DNA from: Micromussa lordhowensis
Lineage: Eukaryota; Cnidaria; Anthozoa; Scleractinia; Lobophylliidae
Assembly (NCBI GenBank): GCA_964020085.1
Contig: OZ026597.1
Location: forward strand, 22,202,221 to 22,266,220
DNA length: 64,000 nucleotides
Direction: 5' to 3'
Part shown: positions 45,338 to 56,866 of the stretch, piece after piece
How positions within the stretch are numbered: the first letter of the stretch is position 1
How the letters are laid out: the number at the start of each line of letters is the position of its first letter
Notes under the pieces: generated by a model
The model's input: only the letters and a program-made list of their open reading frames with translations
What the model was told of the DNA's origin: nothing
The model's database searches: none
Translations under genes and position numbers: made by a program

Positions 45338-47780
45338 ATGATGTATACTTTACTGGGGTTCCTTTTCATGTCTTTTTTGGTTGCTTCCTTTCAAGATGAA
45401 GGTAAGTCACAGACTGTTAAGCCCACCACTTGTTATTATGGACAAAAGTGATTACCTTTATCATGATCAATTTTAAACTTCAGCATATAAAAAAAGCAAA
45501 ATATACACGAAACTGAACGTAACTTAGCAAACTGATTAACTGGAAAGAGATGACAGACTAGTCAGGAGCACAATGATAAAAACAAGGTTTCCGACACTTT
45601 ATTGTACTCTCACTGCTGTAATTTCATTGCTGTTGTCACAGCTATTTTTTGTTCTTTTTTCTTGTTTCGTTTTGTTTATCTTCTCCAACTGAGAAGTTCT
45701 TAATTTAGTACGAACACGTTTTCTTGAAACGACTCACACAACACGACGAACTGGGTGCACGAATATGATAAGTGCGGAACGATGGCATAGTGCTTACTTG
45801 TATCAATAAACCGGCTCTGACCCAATCAACATACATACGAATGAGAAAAAACGGTGACAAGGTATTCAATTTTTTTTTCTCTGTAGGTTTGTTACACAGA
45901 TTTAAAGAAATGGGACATTTTATACTCCACGTTGTTTCAAAACCTCAACGATGAGTTAAATATGAGTTAATTATCAATCATGTCACTGGAACTACGCGAT
46001 TTTAAAACGTTTTTACTAATTTGTTTTTCAGTGAAAATAAGTTATGAACCCATTGGCTGCTTTAAAGACTTGATGACAAAGCCAAGGCCACTTCCAGAGC
46101 TGCTAAAAAATTTCCGAGGTGGTCGGAAAAACTGGCACAATTTCAACGACACGATCGAGGCTTGTGCAAAGGAAGCACTGAAGAAAGGTTATCTGTATTT
46201 TGCAATTCAATTTTATGGCGAGTGTTGGAGCGGTCCACAGGCCCACTTAACTTACGATCAGAACAAAACGTCCGCACGCTGCACTCTCGGTGTTGGAAAA
46301 CAGCGCGCTAATTTCGTGTACATGCTATCTGGTAAAGGTGAGTTATGGGCAAAGAGATAGACTTTCAGGGGCACCCAACGAACAAATTAAGTAAGAAATC
46401 CTTTAAGGGATATTTCTAGGCTCCTTGTAATGTTTAAATACTGTTTAAAGAGTTGTTTTGATCAGCTAGAAAAATTTGATCTGTTCGGATTTCTTAGCTG
46501 AAAATTGAAGTGCCCGAAAATGTTAGGAAATTAAATCTTCATTTCAGAAATTGCTAGCTGAACGTTACCTTCGAAGAACTTCTCCGCTAACTATTTGCTT
46601 ATCCGAAAATGCTAGGCGACCTTATTAAGAGCCAAAAATTGCAAAAATATCCCTTCCGAAAATCTAAGGGACTATTTTCCCGTGGATTTATCCTGGTTTC
46701 GAATCTTTTGGCTGATGTTTTAGTTAAGAAATCAGTAGCTCTTTGTCAATGCGCTATCCGAAAGTCTTAGAACGAGTGGACTCTCCCGAACAGATATTTC
46801 ATCGAAGTTTCTCGTTGGGTGCCCCTGGACTTTCCATAAAATCATTTTCCCTTTTATATATTAGATTAAGTAATAATGACAACAAGTGAGACCCCCATAG
46901 TTTTTCAGTCCCCCTTCATCTTCTTGGTCCGACTGAGTTGCCAATGTAATCAAGGATATCCTTCTCGAGCTGCCAATAACTCGTGATTCCTTTTCCTTTC
47001 TTCTGTAGAAAATGAATGCACGGATTATCATAATCTAACTTCATCAGACAGATCAATGACACATAAACTTTCTGGCCATCCAAAATGTGACCACTGGGCG
47101 CGGAATCCAAGCTTTAGAGATAAGAAACGATGGTACAGATTTACTGGCAAGGCAGGACAGGCCATGCCAGAAAAATGCGTGGATCCACTCTCGTGTCAAA
47201 CGTATATGAGTGGGTGGATGGATGGAAAACATCCTGAGGTTGGTTTTCAAAGTCAGGCTGAATAAATGAACCCTCGTAATTTTAATTTTACCCTTCTTGC
47301 GATGCCATTCTGCTCGTTACAGCTTAATTTCTATAAGGTCTGTCGAAGAAACCTCTTTTTCCATGACTGAGGAAATTATTTAACTGTCATTGGCTGAAAT
47401 TAAAGCTGGCCAATTCTTTGTTTATGTTTAATTTGCACTGCATTGCAGATTAACGCGCATGCATTTGTAATTTTGTCAGCCATATAATAAATGAGTTATC
47501 GTGCTAAAGCTCGAGCAATTATGGATTTATGAGAGAATTTTCAAATATCACTCGCATTGTAAATCCTCAATACACGATTACTTATACATATCCTCATTTT
47601 TTTCTACAGGTTGTCGACGGAATTGAAGGTAGACGTGCTTGCTTTAGATGGAAAAACAACTGTTGTTACCAGTCAACTCAAATACGCGTGAGAAACTGTG
47701 GCAAATTTTATGTGTACAATCTTCCAAGCACGAAGGGGTGTTACCATCGTTACTGTGGCAATGGTAAGAAGTTACCTTAA
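45338..47780 (+). CDS. Gene A: secreted WSC-like + D8C protein
   Basis: Exons 45338-45401 (signal peptide, MMYTLLGFLFMSFLVAS), 46032-46337 (WSC-like domain in one exon), 47009-47238 and 47610-47780 (D8C domain split by a phase-0 intron); 256 aa. WSC-like part: SYEPIGCFKD, PRPLPELL, KGYLYFAIQFYGECWSG, GVGKQRANFVY, four cysteines. D8C part: RWYRFTGKAGQAMPEKCV, SGW, ACFRW, NCC, RVRNCGKFYVYNL, YCGNG. Exon 4 reads past a good donor (47763/47764, GTAAGAAGT) to TAA at 47778-47780, with AATAAA 12 bases later, so I end it there. A 5' UTR intron (about 44888-45303) is likely. First of three tandem paralogues; secreted, function unknown. Confidence 0.88.
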
Positions 47781-47791
47781 CGTGGCTTTAA

Positions 47792-47797
47792 AATAAA
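47792..47797 (+). terminator. Poly(A) signal of gene A
   Basis: AATAAA 12 bases after the stop codon at 47780, supporting this stop as the real end. Confidence 0.6.
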
Positions 47798-50700
47798 TGA
47801 ACTATAAAGAGGAAGGGTGAGGGCGTTATCACCCCTTCCGGTTACGCGCTCCTTTCTTTCTTCCGTCGTCTTTTTTCCCCTCTCTGCGGTTGAGGGTACG
47901 TGGAGTGCAAACTAAATAACACCAAAAACAATTTTCGAAAGGAACTCGGGAAAAAAGTTTCAAAGTTCAGAAAAATTTTGCAAACGCAGGTAAAATTTCA
48001 GCATAAGTTTCATTTCACCAGTACTTTCAAAAAGTTTGTTTTCCACATTTGGGGTTGTTAGAAATGATTTCTTTTGAGAAGATATTTAAAACAGTCGCAC
48101 AAAGGTTTGCAATATGATGCAAATAATCTTGGTACAAAGTTTTAGTCCACTTTTTTCTCGAACTTCTGGTGGATTCCTTCTTAAATCTTTTATGGGTATT
48201 TGCTGCTCAAATACTAACTCCATCTTTGATCCATTGTAGGGGTTATTTAGTGTTGATGGCTACCAAACTTAACACAGACGCATTGGAAACTAGGAGACTT
48301 AACAGGAAATCGCTGAACTTGCTCATGGAGTGCAGAGGCCTATCGAAATGGAAAACAGAAAATTGCTATTTTTGCATCTTTGGTTAGAACGTGTGTTTTG
48401 TTATAGCATTCAGTAGTATCATCATGATCACAAAAACCGTAAGGAGAACTCCATTGTAGTCTTATAAGAAAAACAATACGGAATTTATTGCTCGAGTGAC
48501 TTATGTTACTTAGCTTGTAAAGAAGGGTATTTATTTATAAGTTATGCTAGCGATATAAAAATGTACAAAAATACATAAATTAGAAATATTTTGAAGCGAG
48601 GCAGAAATAAAAAGCCGCAGAGACAAGCGAAACTTGGTCTCCTTGATTTTCCAACAGCAGACGATCCAGAAAGCACTGCAAGGCATAATATATGACGTTA
48701 AAGAAAAACATATCGAATTAACCTTGTTCATTAATAATGTACCTTTAAAATGAGTTGATAATGTGAACTGGCCACCGTAAAGAGATTCGAAAGCTGACGT
48801 TTCGAGCGTTAGCCCTTCGAACAGAAAGATGGAGCTACGCTATTGGTTGGTGCACTGGTAACGTGAAAAACAACAATAAAAAAGTTGAATGAAAAGCGTT
48901 CGTTGATACCGTGAGGGTTAAGAGTGTCGATTTGAAAAATAAATTTTTGTTCTAGAGTTTTGCAGCTTTCCCTGCTACATCGCATTAACACCCACGTCAG
49001 AAGCGTACACCCATAGGCAAATAGTAGACGATGAATTAACCGATCAGAGCGCGCGCTTGGCTTTAGTTATGTTATAATTCACTTTGTCAACTCAGTTGAT
49101 AAAACCAAATTATATTGTAATACTCCCCACCGATTCAGCGCCACAATTTCTTTAGAAGCGTACTACCTTTATACCTTTAAAAAGGTTATGTACGTCACCA
49201 CCACCCATGAAATCCGAAATACTAGCCAAAATGATCCACAATATGATCGTATTTTTACCTTATTCTACTCTGATGATTAAGATATAGTGTTAAAAAGAGC
49301 TGAAAACAAAGAAAGCCTGGCCCGGACGCCCGGTGACTGATGATTTTTAACTATGTAGATGTTAGCAACTTAGGCTGCAAATTCTGGGGATAATGCAAGT
49401 GGGGAAAATGCATGTAAAATAAAAAGCCCTCGAGTGTTTTCCTTTCCGCGCGTAGGATGCGCCCCTGAATAACTCTCCGTTACGTTAATATTAATCCTAT
49501 TAACTTTACCTTCTCGACAATCTTCAGTTATGACATTAGGTCACAGTAGTTTCCTGAAAAGCTCCTTCCGTCGCAGCTGAAAGTCAAAAGGAAATGGCCA
49601 TCACTGCAAACCAGATTCAATGCAAGACTGAAGAGTAGCATGTGCTCGTACAGTCTCTATCAGTTCAATGCAGCTTTCGACCTGCTAACTTGCCAAATCG
49701 AAAACAATTTGCTCGGAAACCAAACAAAATTGAAGATATTACGTGCGAGTGAACGTAATTTAGCACTATTCACTGTTTTCCGGCTCTTGACAAGACATTA
49801 AGGTAATTAGGCCTGTTTGCACCTAAGAGTTTTTGTTTTAATTAAAGAAATTTAACTGTAAAAAAGGAAGAACACATTTATGAGAGAAAGCTACCCCGGC
49901 GTACAGAGCACACTTCTTGTTTCCAAGGCTACAATTTCTCTCCTTGTAATTCTGAACGAATATTAACAACATGGCCAAAATTGTACCTGCTCGGCTGAAG
50001 AAAGCTCCATATAAAACACAGTTGCAATTTTACTCTTTTGCAGATTGGTCTTCATAAAAAAAGTAATAAATAAAACTGAGCGCTCCTTGAGGAAAATTAT
50101 TTCTTGAACATTTTTAGTATTAATTTTGACCAAAGAAAGTTAAAACGAAATTAGATTGAAACACTTTTACCACCAACAGATGAATTTCTCCAGCATGTTT
50201 TTGTTTTTTAATAAAATCGTGTTTACATATGAAAATGTTTAGCCACCAGAATGAATAAAGAGGGAAAAGCCAGTAAGAACAACGATACTTATTACTACCT
50301 ATGAGTTTTGGAGAGTTAAAAGCGCGCAGTTTCCGCCTTAATTGAGGTGAAGAAAACCAAAATTCAAAGGGACTGGTTTTCGACGAAGGTTTTCGCTTGA
50401 TAGCTTTGAAAATTATCGAGAATCGATTCAGAGCGGACTGCGTACAGCTTTCACTTTCTCGATTCGGTAAGTTTTCAATTTGGTTTATCCCATAGCCGAA
50501 TAAATCTCACCTCACCCATTTATACTGCTATTCATAAGGAAAGCAGAGTTTTAAACTTCAATTTCCACTTCAGTTGAATGCTTTTCACAGATTCGGTCAA
50601 ACTCTTTGGCCAAACATTTAAAACAGGTCAGCAGCCTGTTAAATTTTAGGAGGATAACTTCGTTTATTTTTCTCGTTCTATAGCTTCCAATATAGTTTGA

Positions 50701-51060
50701 AATATTGATCGAGGTTTTCTTGATACTAAAATTGGCAAGGTCTGAAAGAACTTATACATTGCACTGAACCCTTTTCTACAGGAATTTAAAGTCTGTTAAT
50801 GGCCTGGGTGTGGAAAAGATGGAATAATTGACTGAGTCAATTCAGTAGAGGAAAGAATTGGCAAAACGAAAGAATTGATATAAGCAGTTGTTTTACTCGT
50901 TCGACGTATGTGAACTCTTTTGCTGATCCGTACGTGCCAAAACATTGATCCAAGAAAGATGGAACTTTAGTATAAGAAATATAAATTTTGGATGGTTATG
51001 TGAACCGATAACCCGTTTGCAATGATGTCTTTTATGCATATGGTATAAGCATGGTTATAC
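47798..51060. other. Intergenic between genes A and B
   Basis: AT-rich; short frames at 48169, 48531 and 48809 have no support. Holds the Penelope-like fragment at 48747-48830. No other element was recognised. Confidence 0.4.
48747..48830 (-). mobile_element. Penelope-like fragment with hammerhead-like core
   Basis: Positions 48747-48791 match 9749-9789 (TTGATAATGTGAA, GGCCACCGTAAAGAGATTCG). Beyond that, the minus strand reads GGGCTAACGCTCGAAACGTC (48811-48796 plus flanks): a stem II-like GGGC...GCTC, GAAA and GUC. The CUGAUGA box is degraded. Confidence 0.4.
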
Positions 51061-51094
51061 AATTAATTTATCTTCTTTTTTTTTTACTCAAGCT

Positions 51095-54000
51095 ATGATG
51101 TTCATTTCAATCGCTATCGCTTTGTTTGTCCTTACAAGTGAAGTTTTTAGCCGTGGTAAGTTTTCAACGTTTTTCTGCTTATTTGCAATTGGTTATTTTA
51201 CCTGCTTTCTTTGTATTGCTCAGTTAAGGAGGTAAGGTGATTTTCAGAGCCATCTCAGTGTTTCGAAAATTTAAGGTATACAAATGGTATTGGCAATGCT
51301 GGAAGGAGGGGAAGAGGGCGGGGGGTAACCCTGCCGGTGATGGACTAGCATTCCATCCTTGGAGGGGTGTCCTTATGCTACGGAAACCGGCGTTAATTTG
51401 TTAAGTGCTAGGTGGATGGGCCACTAGGTTCAACCGTAGACTTTACCTTGGTATCAACTCCCGATATAGGGTGATATAACAGCTTTAATTAACAAATGGC
51501 GTTTCTGATAGTTTTGTACTGCTTTGCAAACTCCATGTTAACTGGTCCCTTTCGCAATGAAGGAAACTGAATGTCTGGTTAAACTGACGGTTAAAAACAT
51601 GCATGTTCACAGATGATGTAGATTACGTTCCGGTTGGATGTTACAAAGATAAAATCTCAGACAGGGCCTTACCTGAACTGCTAGAAAACTACCGTGTAGA
51701 AACTACAAAGTATCCAGATGTCTTGAAATGGAATGACTTGGAATATTCAGTTATTGAAAGATGTGCAGCTAAGGTGTGTCTCGTAGTTTGTTTCATTTGC
51801 TATGTTGGTGCTGGTCATAACGAACTTTTACAAACCCTGATAGTCAGTAGCAGCCAAAAAGTTATTTTACTTCGAGTTTCATTTTCTAGGAAACTGACTA
51901 GAATCCAATCGATATCAGTTGTTATTGGTGAATACGATATTTTCTCTTACGCGCTGAAAATCAATCTCTACCCCTGAGCTTTTCCAAACCGAGGTAGTTT
52001 AACCATAGTTAATAGCACTTTTTGTTATTGCACTTTACATACTTTTACAGTTCACAAACATATCAAGTGCACACAACACTTATGGCCACTGTAAAACCAA
52101 CCCCCGTTTCAAAATAGGCCAGTTCACAAGCAAGAGTGGGAGACTAGTGATATAGAACCAAAGCTTCGATAAGCCGTGTATACCGTAAGTCAAAACGTAA
52201 AATAATGCCAAGAAAAATACAAAAATTTAAAAAGTAAAATGCATTTTATAAACAAAAAGAAAATTGTTTTTTCATTATTATTACTCAGGCTAAAAGAAAG
52301 GGATATTCGTTTTTCGCAATCCAATTCTATGGAGAATGCTGGAGTGGACCAGACAGCGCGAATACCTACGCAAAGCATGGCTTGTCATCAGGATGCACTC
52401 GGACGCGTCCGTTGATAGGCAAGCAACGAGCAAACTACGTCTACATGCTCACCACAGGTTTGAAACAGTATTATGACCTATGAGCATTTTAAAGTAGGAC
52501 TACGTAAGGAATGGAAACGTCTGGAGTGCAAACACCGGCTTTGAAAAAAAAAAAAAAAAAAGAGAACTCTTGATCGCAAGTTAACACAATTGAAATTCTG
52601 GGGTCGCTGAAATCACTAGAGCTCGTTTCACAAGTGGTACTCCTAGTTGAAAACAGTTCATATACCCACTTACCTATACAGGTATCTCTCCTTGCCATAA
52701 GGCACATAAGGCTTTGACATTCTCTTTCCTCCCACTTAGATTTGCTGCTATTGCTACCACATGTTGATAGAGATTTCAACGTCTCCTGTTTCAGTAATAG
52801 TGTTGATTTTTTTCGGGAGTGCTTTATCAGCTCGCTCCCAACTCAGCCCTCAATCAATCTGCGGGACCAGAGGAGCACACCTTGTCTGGTTTCTACCCTT
52901 CAACCTGTTCAGTATGGGTGGCTTTAACAGGAGCCCGACAAGACTCCAGCCGACATAGCCTAGGGGCTATTGAGACACACGAACCATCCCGCTACGATAA
53001 GGTGATGACCCCTTAGGATGGGTTTCAGTTCACACCGTTATACAATAGAATAAATGCAAGTAAACGAGGGTTTGCAAAAGATATTCCTATGCAAACAAAA
53101 CTGATTTTACTGAAAAATACGAAACATTGCTTGAGCTCATTATTCATTATTGCTCACCTTTGAGACTTCTTTTCATTTGTCACTGTGTGAGCAGAGAATG
53201 AGTGTCAAGGCTACAAAATAATTGACGATGCCGACCGATCTCGAACTCACGTGACCAAAACCACAAAGCCGTTCAGATGTGACCGCAATCAGTTGGACGA
53301 AAACCGCTGGTACAGGTTCACTGGCGCGGCAGGAAATGCAATGGCGGACAAATGCGTAAAGCCTTGGAGATGTCAGACGCTCAGCACTGGCTGGTATAAT
53401 GGCTTATATCCTAAGGTCATCCTCCACATTTGTTTTTCAATTTCCAGTATGATATTATTTCCGATATTGTTATCTAGGGGAAGTGATATTGTATATAATT
53501 TAACGAAGACAACGCGAACAATTTTATCAATGATTTAAGCACTTATAAAATGACTAACAAAATAACTTCCTTGTAATTGGCTGAAGCAGCCAAATCTATC
53601 GTTAACTTTTAATAGCCCCCTTGCAGCTCGTGACCTACTTTTCATGAAAATATGGGCTATAACTTAAAGAATGCCAGAAATAGGATAAGCATGTCGAAAA
53701 CATTCAAATGGCCTACAATCAGCGGCAAAATTGTTGACACATTCCCCTTTTTAACCCCCTATTTCGTCACTGTGATCCCTTTTTGGTCCTCCTAGGTTGT
53801 CATTTCAGCCCCCCTCACCCCCAAACAATGTTGTGCCGTAGTTGCTGTGATCTTTAGGAACAAACAAGCAACATTGAATTGGGGAGCGGGGCCTTTTCCA
53901 CAATTTTTTGCGCGATAAAAAGACTGGTGTTATTTGGTGCACTAAAAATACTAAGGAAAGACATTGTGTCAACTAATTATGTCGCCGATTGTAGTTTGAT

Positions 54001-54924
54001 GCCCCTGGAATTAAAGAATGAGATTTTTTTTGGGGGGGGGAAGGTTTATGTTTTTAAAGAGTTAGGAAAATTTGTGTGGAAAAAGTTGTTACAGAGCAAG
54101 ACCTTGCTTTAATGTCCTCTAAACTTTCCGAAAATCCAAGCTGTCGTTTAAACTTAACTTTTTAATGCCAGGGCCTCAAATTTGGCCATTTTGCTATTTT
54201 CGATATGCACTTTCCATTTCTGGAATAAAATGTAACTAACCTATTATTTATGCAAAGAAAAAAGTTTTAGGGCTAATTAAGCAAGCCTCTTTTTCAAACT
54301 GGATATTGTCGAGAGTCCTGTAGTCCACATAGTAAGTGAGCAATTGAACGAAAGCTCGAGCAAATTACATTAACCACTCGCCAAAAGGCTCGCACAATTT
54401 TGAGACAACTTTCAAATATTTTTCTCGTGTAGTGTTAATCCTTTTAAAATTGCACTCGCATTCATACGATTACCTACACTAATGTGATAGTCCTTATCTA
54501 CTAAACTATTGACTGAGTTATCTCCACTAAGTCATTGAATAAGGTATTTACTTTTCGACTGTTTCTTTTTCCATTTATTATGGGATCCTAGCTTTTTGAC
54601 ATGTTTGCTCAAAAATTCACCGGGTCACTCTTTTTGTCTTGTCTAACTTTCGCCTCGTGCACACAAATCAACTGCTACTGAAAGTTGAATGTGTGATAAA
54701 TTGTATATGCTAAAGTTGATCATGATTGGCTTCCTTTTTTGCCACAATTGCAGGTCGAGGATGGAATTCAGAGCGGAACTGTTTGTTTCAGCTGGAACGG
54801 GGCGTGCTGTCCCGCTGAAGCGCAGGTTACCGTTGGTATTCGTAACTGCGGCTCGTTTTTCGTGTATAAGCTGAAAAACGACATCAGTTGCGTAAAGGCC
54901 TATTGCGGAACTGGACTGTCATAA
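51095..54924 (+). CDS. Gene B: secreted WSC-like + D8C protein
   Basis: Exons 51095-51155 (signal peptide MMFISIAIALFVLTSEVFSR), 51613-51773 and 52289-52457 (WSC-like, split by a phase-0 intron after CAAK), 53195-53415 and 54754-54924 (D8C, split by a phase-0 intron); total 783 bases, 260 aa. WSC-like: DYVPVGCYKD, RALPELLENYR, KGYSFFAIQFYGECWSG, GKQRANYVYML. D8C: RWYRFTGAAGNAMADKCV, RCQT, TGW, VCFSW, ACC, IRNCGSFFVYKL, YCG. Stop TAA at 54922-54924. A pyrimidine-rich acceptor (CTCAAG at 51087-51092) just before the ATG suggests a 5' UTR intron. Gene A's WSC-like exon has no such middle intron. Confidence 0.93.
51300..51460 (+). mobile_element. SINE body fragment in gene B intron 1
   Basis: Shares GGGTAACCCTGC...GATGGACTAG, CTACGGAAACCGG and GGGCCACTAGGTTC...GACTTTACCTT with the body of the SINE at 4140-4330; lacks the tRNA head. 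Confidence 0.6.
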
Positions 54925-54955
54925 GATCGATCAAGTTCGACTACAAAGAAATGAC

Positions 54956-54961
54956 AATAAA
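54956..54961 (+). terminator. Poly(A) signal of gene B
   Basis: AATAAA 32 bases after the stop at 54924. Confidence 0.75.
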
Positions 54962-56800
54962 AGGGTGGATTGAAGCCTTATAACCTTTACATGATTAATT
55001 AGTGTGTTTTGTGATACCAGTAAACTATCAATAAAAACTGGCACTTGCAAACAATATATGTATACCATTATTCCAGAAACACGGAAAGAAGTAGTACTTT
55101 TGTATTGTGCTAGAAAAATCCTTTCAGGTTGCTTGGACATGCGAGATTGTTGTTGTTGTGAGACATTGAATGGTTTCCTTATTACCTAAATGTCAACTGA
55201 GTGCAATGTGTGTGACAAATTAAAGTAAAGCAGGAAGATGTATTTTTCAATCCACTATGGAATTTCTTCGGATAACGTTTTCATGAAATGATTAATTAAT
55301 TAAGTAATTTAAGGAAGGATTTCAATTTCAACTTGATTCCATATAGGCAGTCCGTATAGTAGAATTAAGGCATGGATCAATCACGATACCATTCAGGAAT
55401 GTCCAGTTCGTCTTGTAATTAGTATTGATAATCAAATGATGACGAGTGAAATTAGGAATAGGTTTTCATTAACGGACATACGTCTTTTGGTTTTGGCCGG
55501 AGACCTTGGAAGTCAATGGTTTCAGCAGTCATGCTGGGTGCTTTCAAACTTTAATGTGCATGCATTTTAACTGGTGATATGTGTCAAATCAGAAAAGCAC
55601 CGACTTAAAAATGTTTAACACCATTAAAGAACGTTTTCAGGTGTAATATTGAAGGCAAATGTCTCCCGGTTGATTATCAAAAGCTCGCTTTCCATATTAA
55701 GCCCTAAAACGGTCTAAGTGGATGACAGGTTGCCAAAGTATCAAAATTGCCATTCTTTGAAAGTTTGAATCATTTTTAGTCATTATTGTTTCCTTTTGTA
55801 TGATATTTTGTTGCTTTCAACACTTCTGGCGTTTTTGTTTCACTTTCCTTGCAAGATTATAACAGCAAATTCACATACGCAGGCGCATTTCAGATCCAAT
55901 GTCTTCTTTTGTAGAATTACTGAAATGTGAATATATTAATATCCTCTCTGGCAGGTCAAATGATTTTTATCTTTTTGACATCATCTCACTGTGACCTTAT
56001 CACTACATTTTTATTTTGTAAAATAAGCGCATCATGAAATGCAAGCAATAATTATTTTGTACAGCATGCCGCTGATTGGCTGTATTTCCTCTCCGATGAA
56101 AACAACTTCCGCGGTCTTGTCAAAGGAGTTCTTGACAGGCAAACAGAGATCTGCAATAACTCCATAAAAAGCCTCGATTTAAAGCTGAAGAAAACAAATT
56201 TCACTCTTCTACTGTTGCAGCCGGATAATTAGAAACTTTAATTGAAAATTGCACAAAAGGAAACAAGCATGTAAAGTTTCCGTGTTTGATTAAAAGACGG
56301 ATATGAACATTAAAAACTTGCTAAGTCCATTAGTGACAATTAGTTAAATAGGGTAGTTATCTGCGATATTTGTCAGACCTGATGGCTAGAGTATTCTAAC
56401 TGCACTGGTAAAACAGAAGATCTGTCGAACGGTGAGTCAAGGGACTTTTTATTCTGTTCTCTCTAGCTTATTCACTCTCACAGTGCTTATCTCTGTAAAT
56501 GAGGATAAAATGTTATGTTATTTAGTAGAAAAATAGACCGAGTATTTCAGGAAAAGAGAGCCATAAACTGTTTTCTGCTGTTTTCATAAAGGCATTTCGC
56601 GTTTTACAAATTACGCTTTCTTCGCTCGTTAAATGCTTAGTTTTTTTGCAATAGAACGAGACAACACCGATAGATGTGTAGGGCAAAAAATGTATAGTGT
56701 ATTGAGAGTGCATTTTAATTTACTAAATGTAAGTTAAAAGACTGCATGTTGGAAATCATCAGGCATTTTCTTCTGAATGGTTGCAGTTAAGGCTTTTTCA
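54962..56800. other. Intergenic between genes B and C
   Basis: AT-rich, no exon with signal-peptide, WSC-like or D8C features; no clear repeat. Confidence 0.4.
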
Positions 56801-56814
56801 TAGTCAATTAAGTT

Positions 56815-56821
56815 TATATAA
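56815..56821 (+). promoter_or_regulatory. TATA box of gene C
   Basis: TATATAA 46 bases before the ATG at 56867, which would give a very short 5' UTR without a UTR intron, unlike gene A. Confidence 0.55.
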
Positions 56822-56866
56822 TGCTTCCTTTTCCGGTAACAACAACTGACCCGATTGTCAGACAAG

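Noticed and set aside
52742..53016. Three overlapping plus-strand frames in a gene B intron
   Set aside because: Same DNA in different frames, apparently over a repeat; the gene B exons on either side join cleanly without it.
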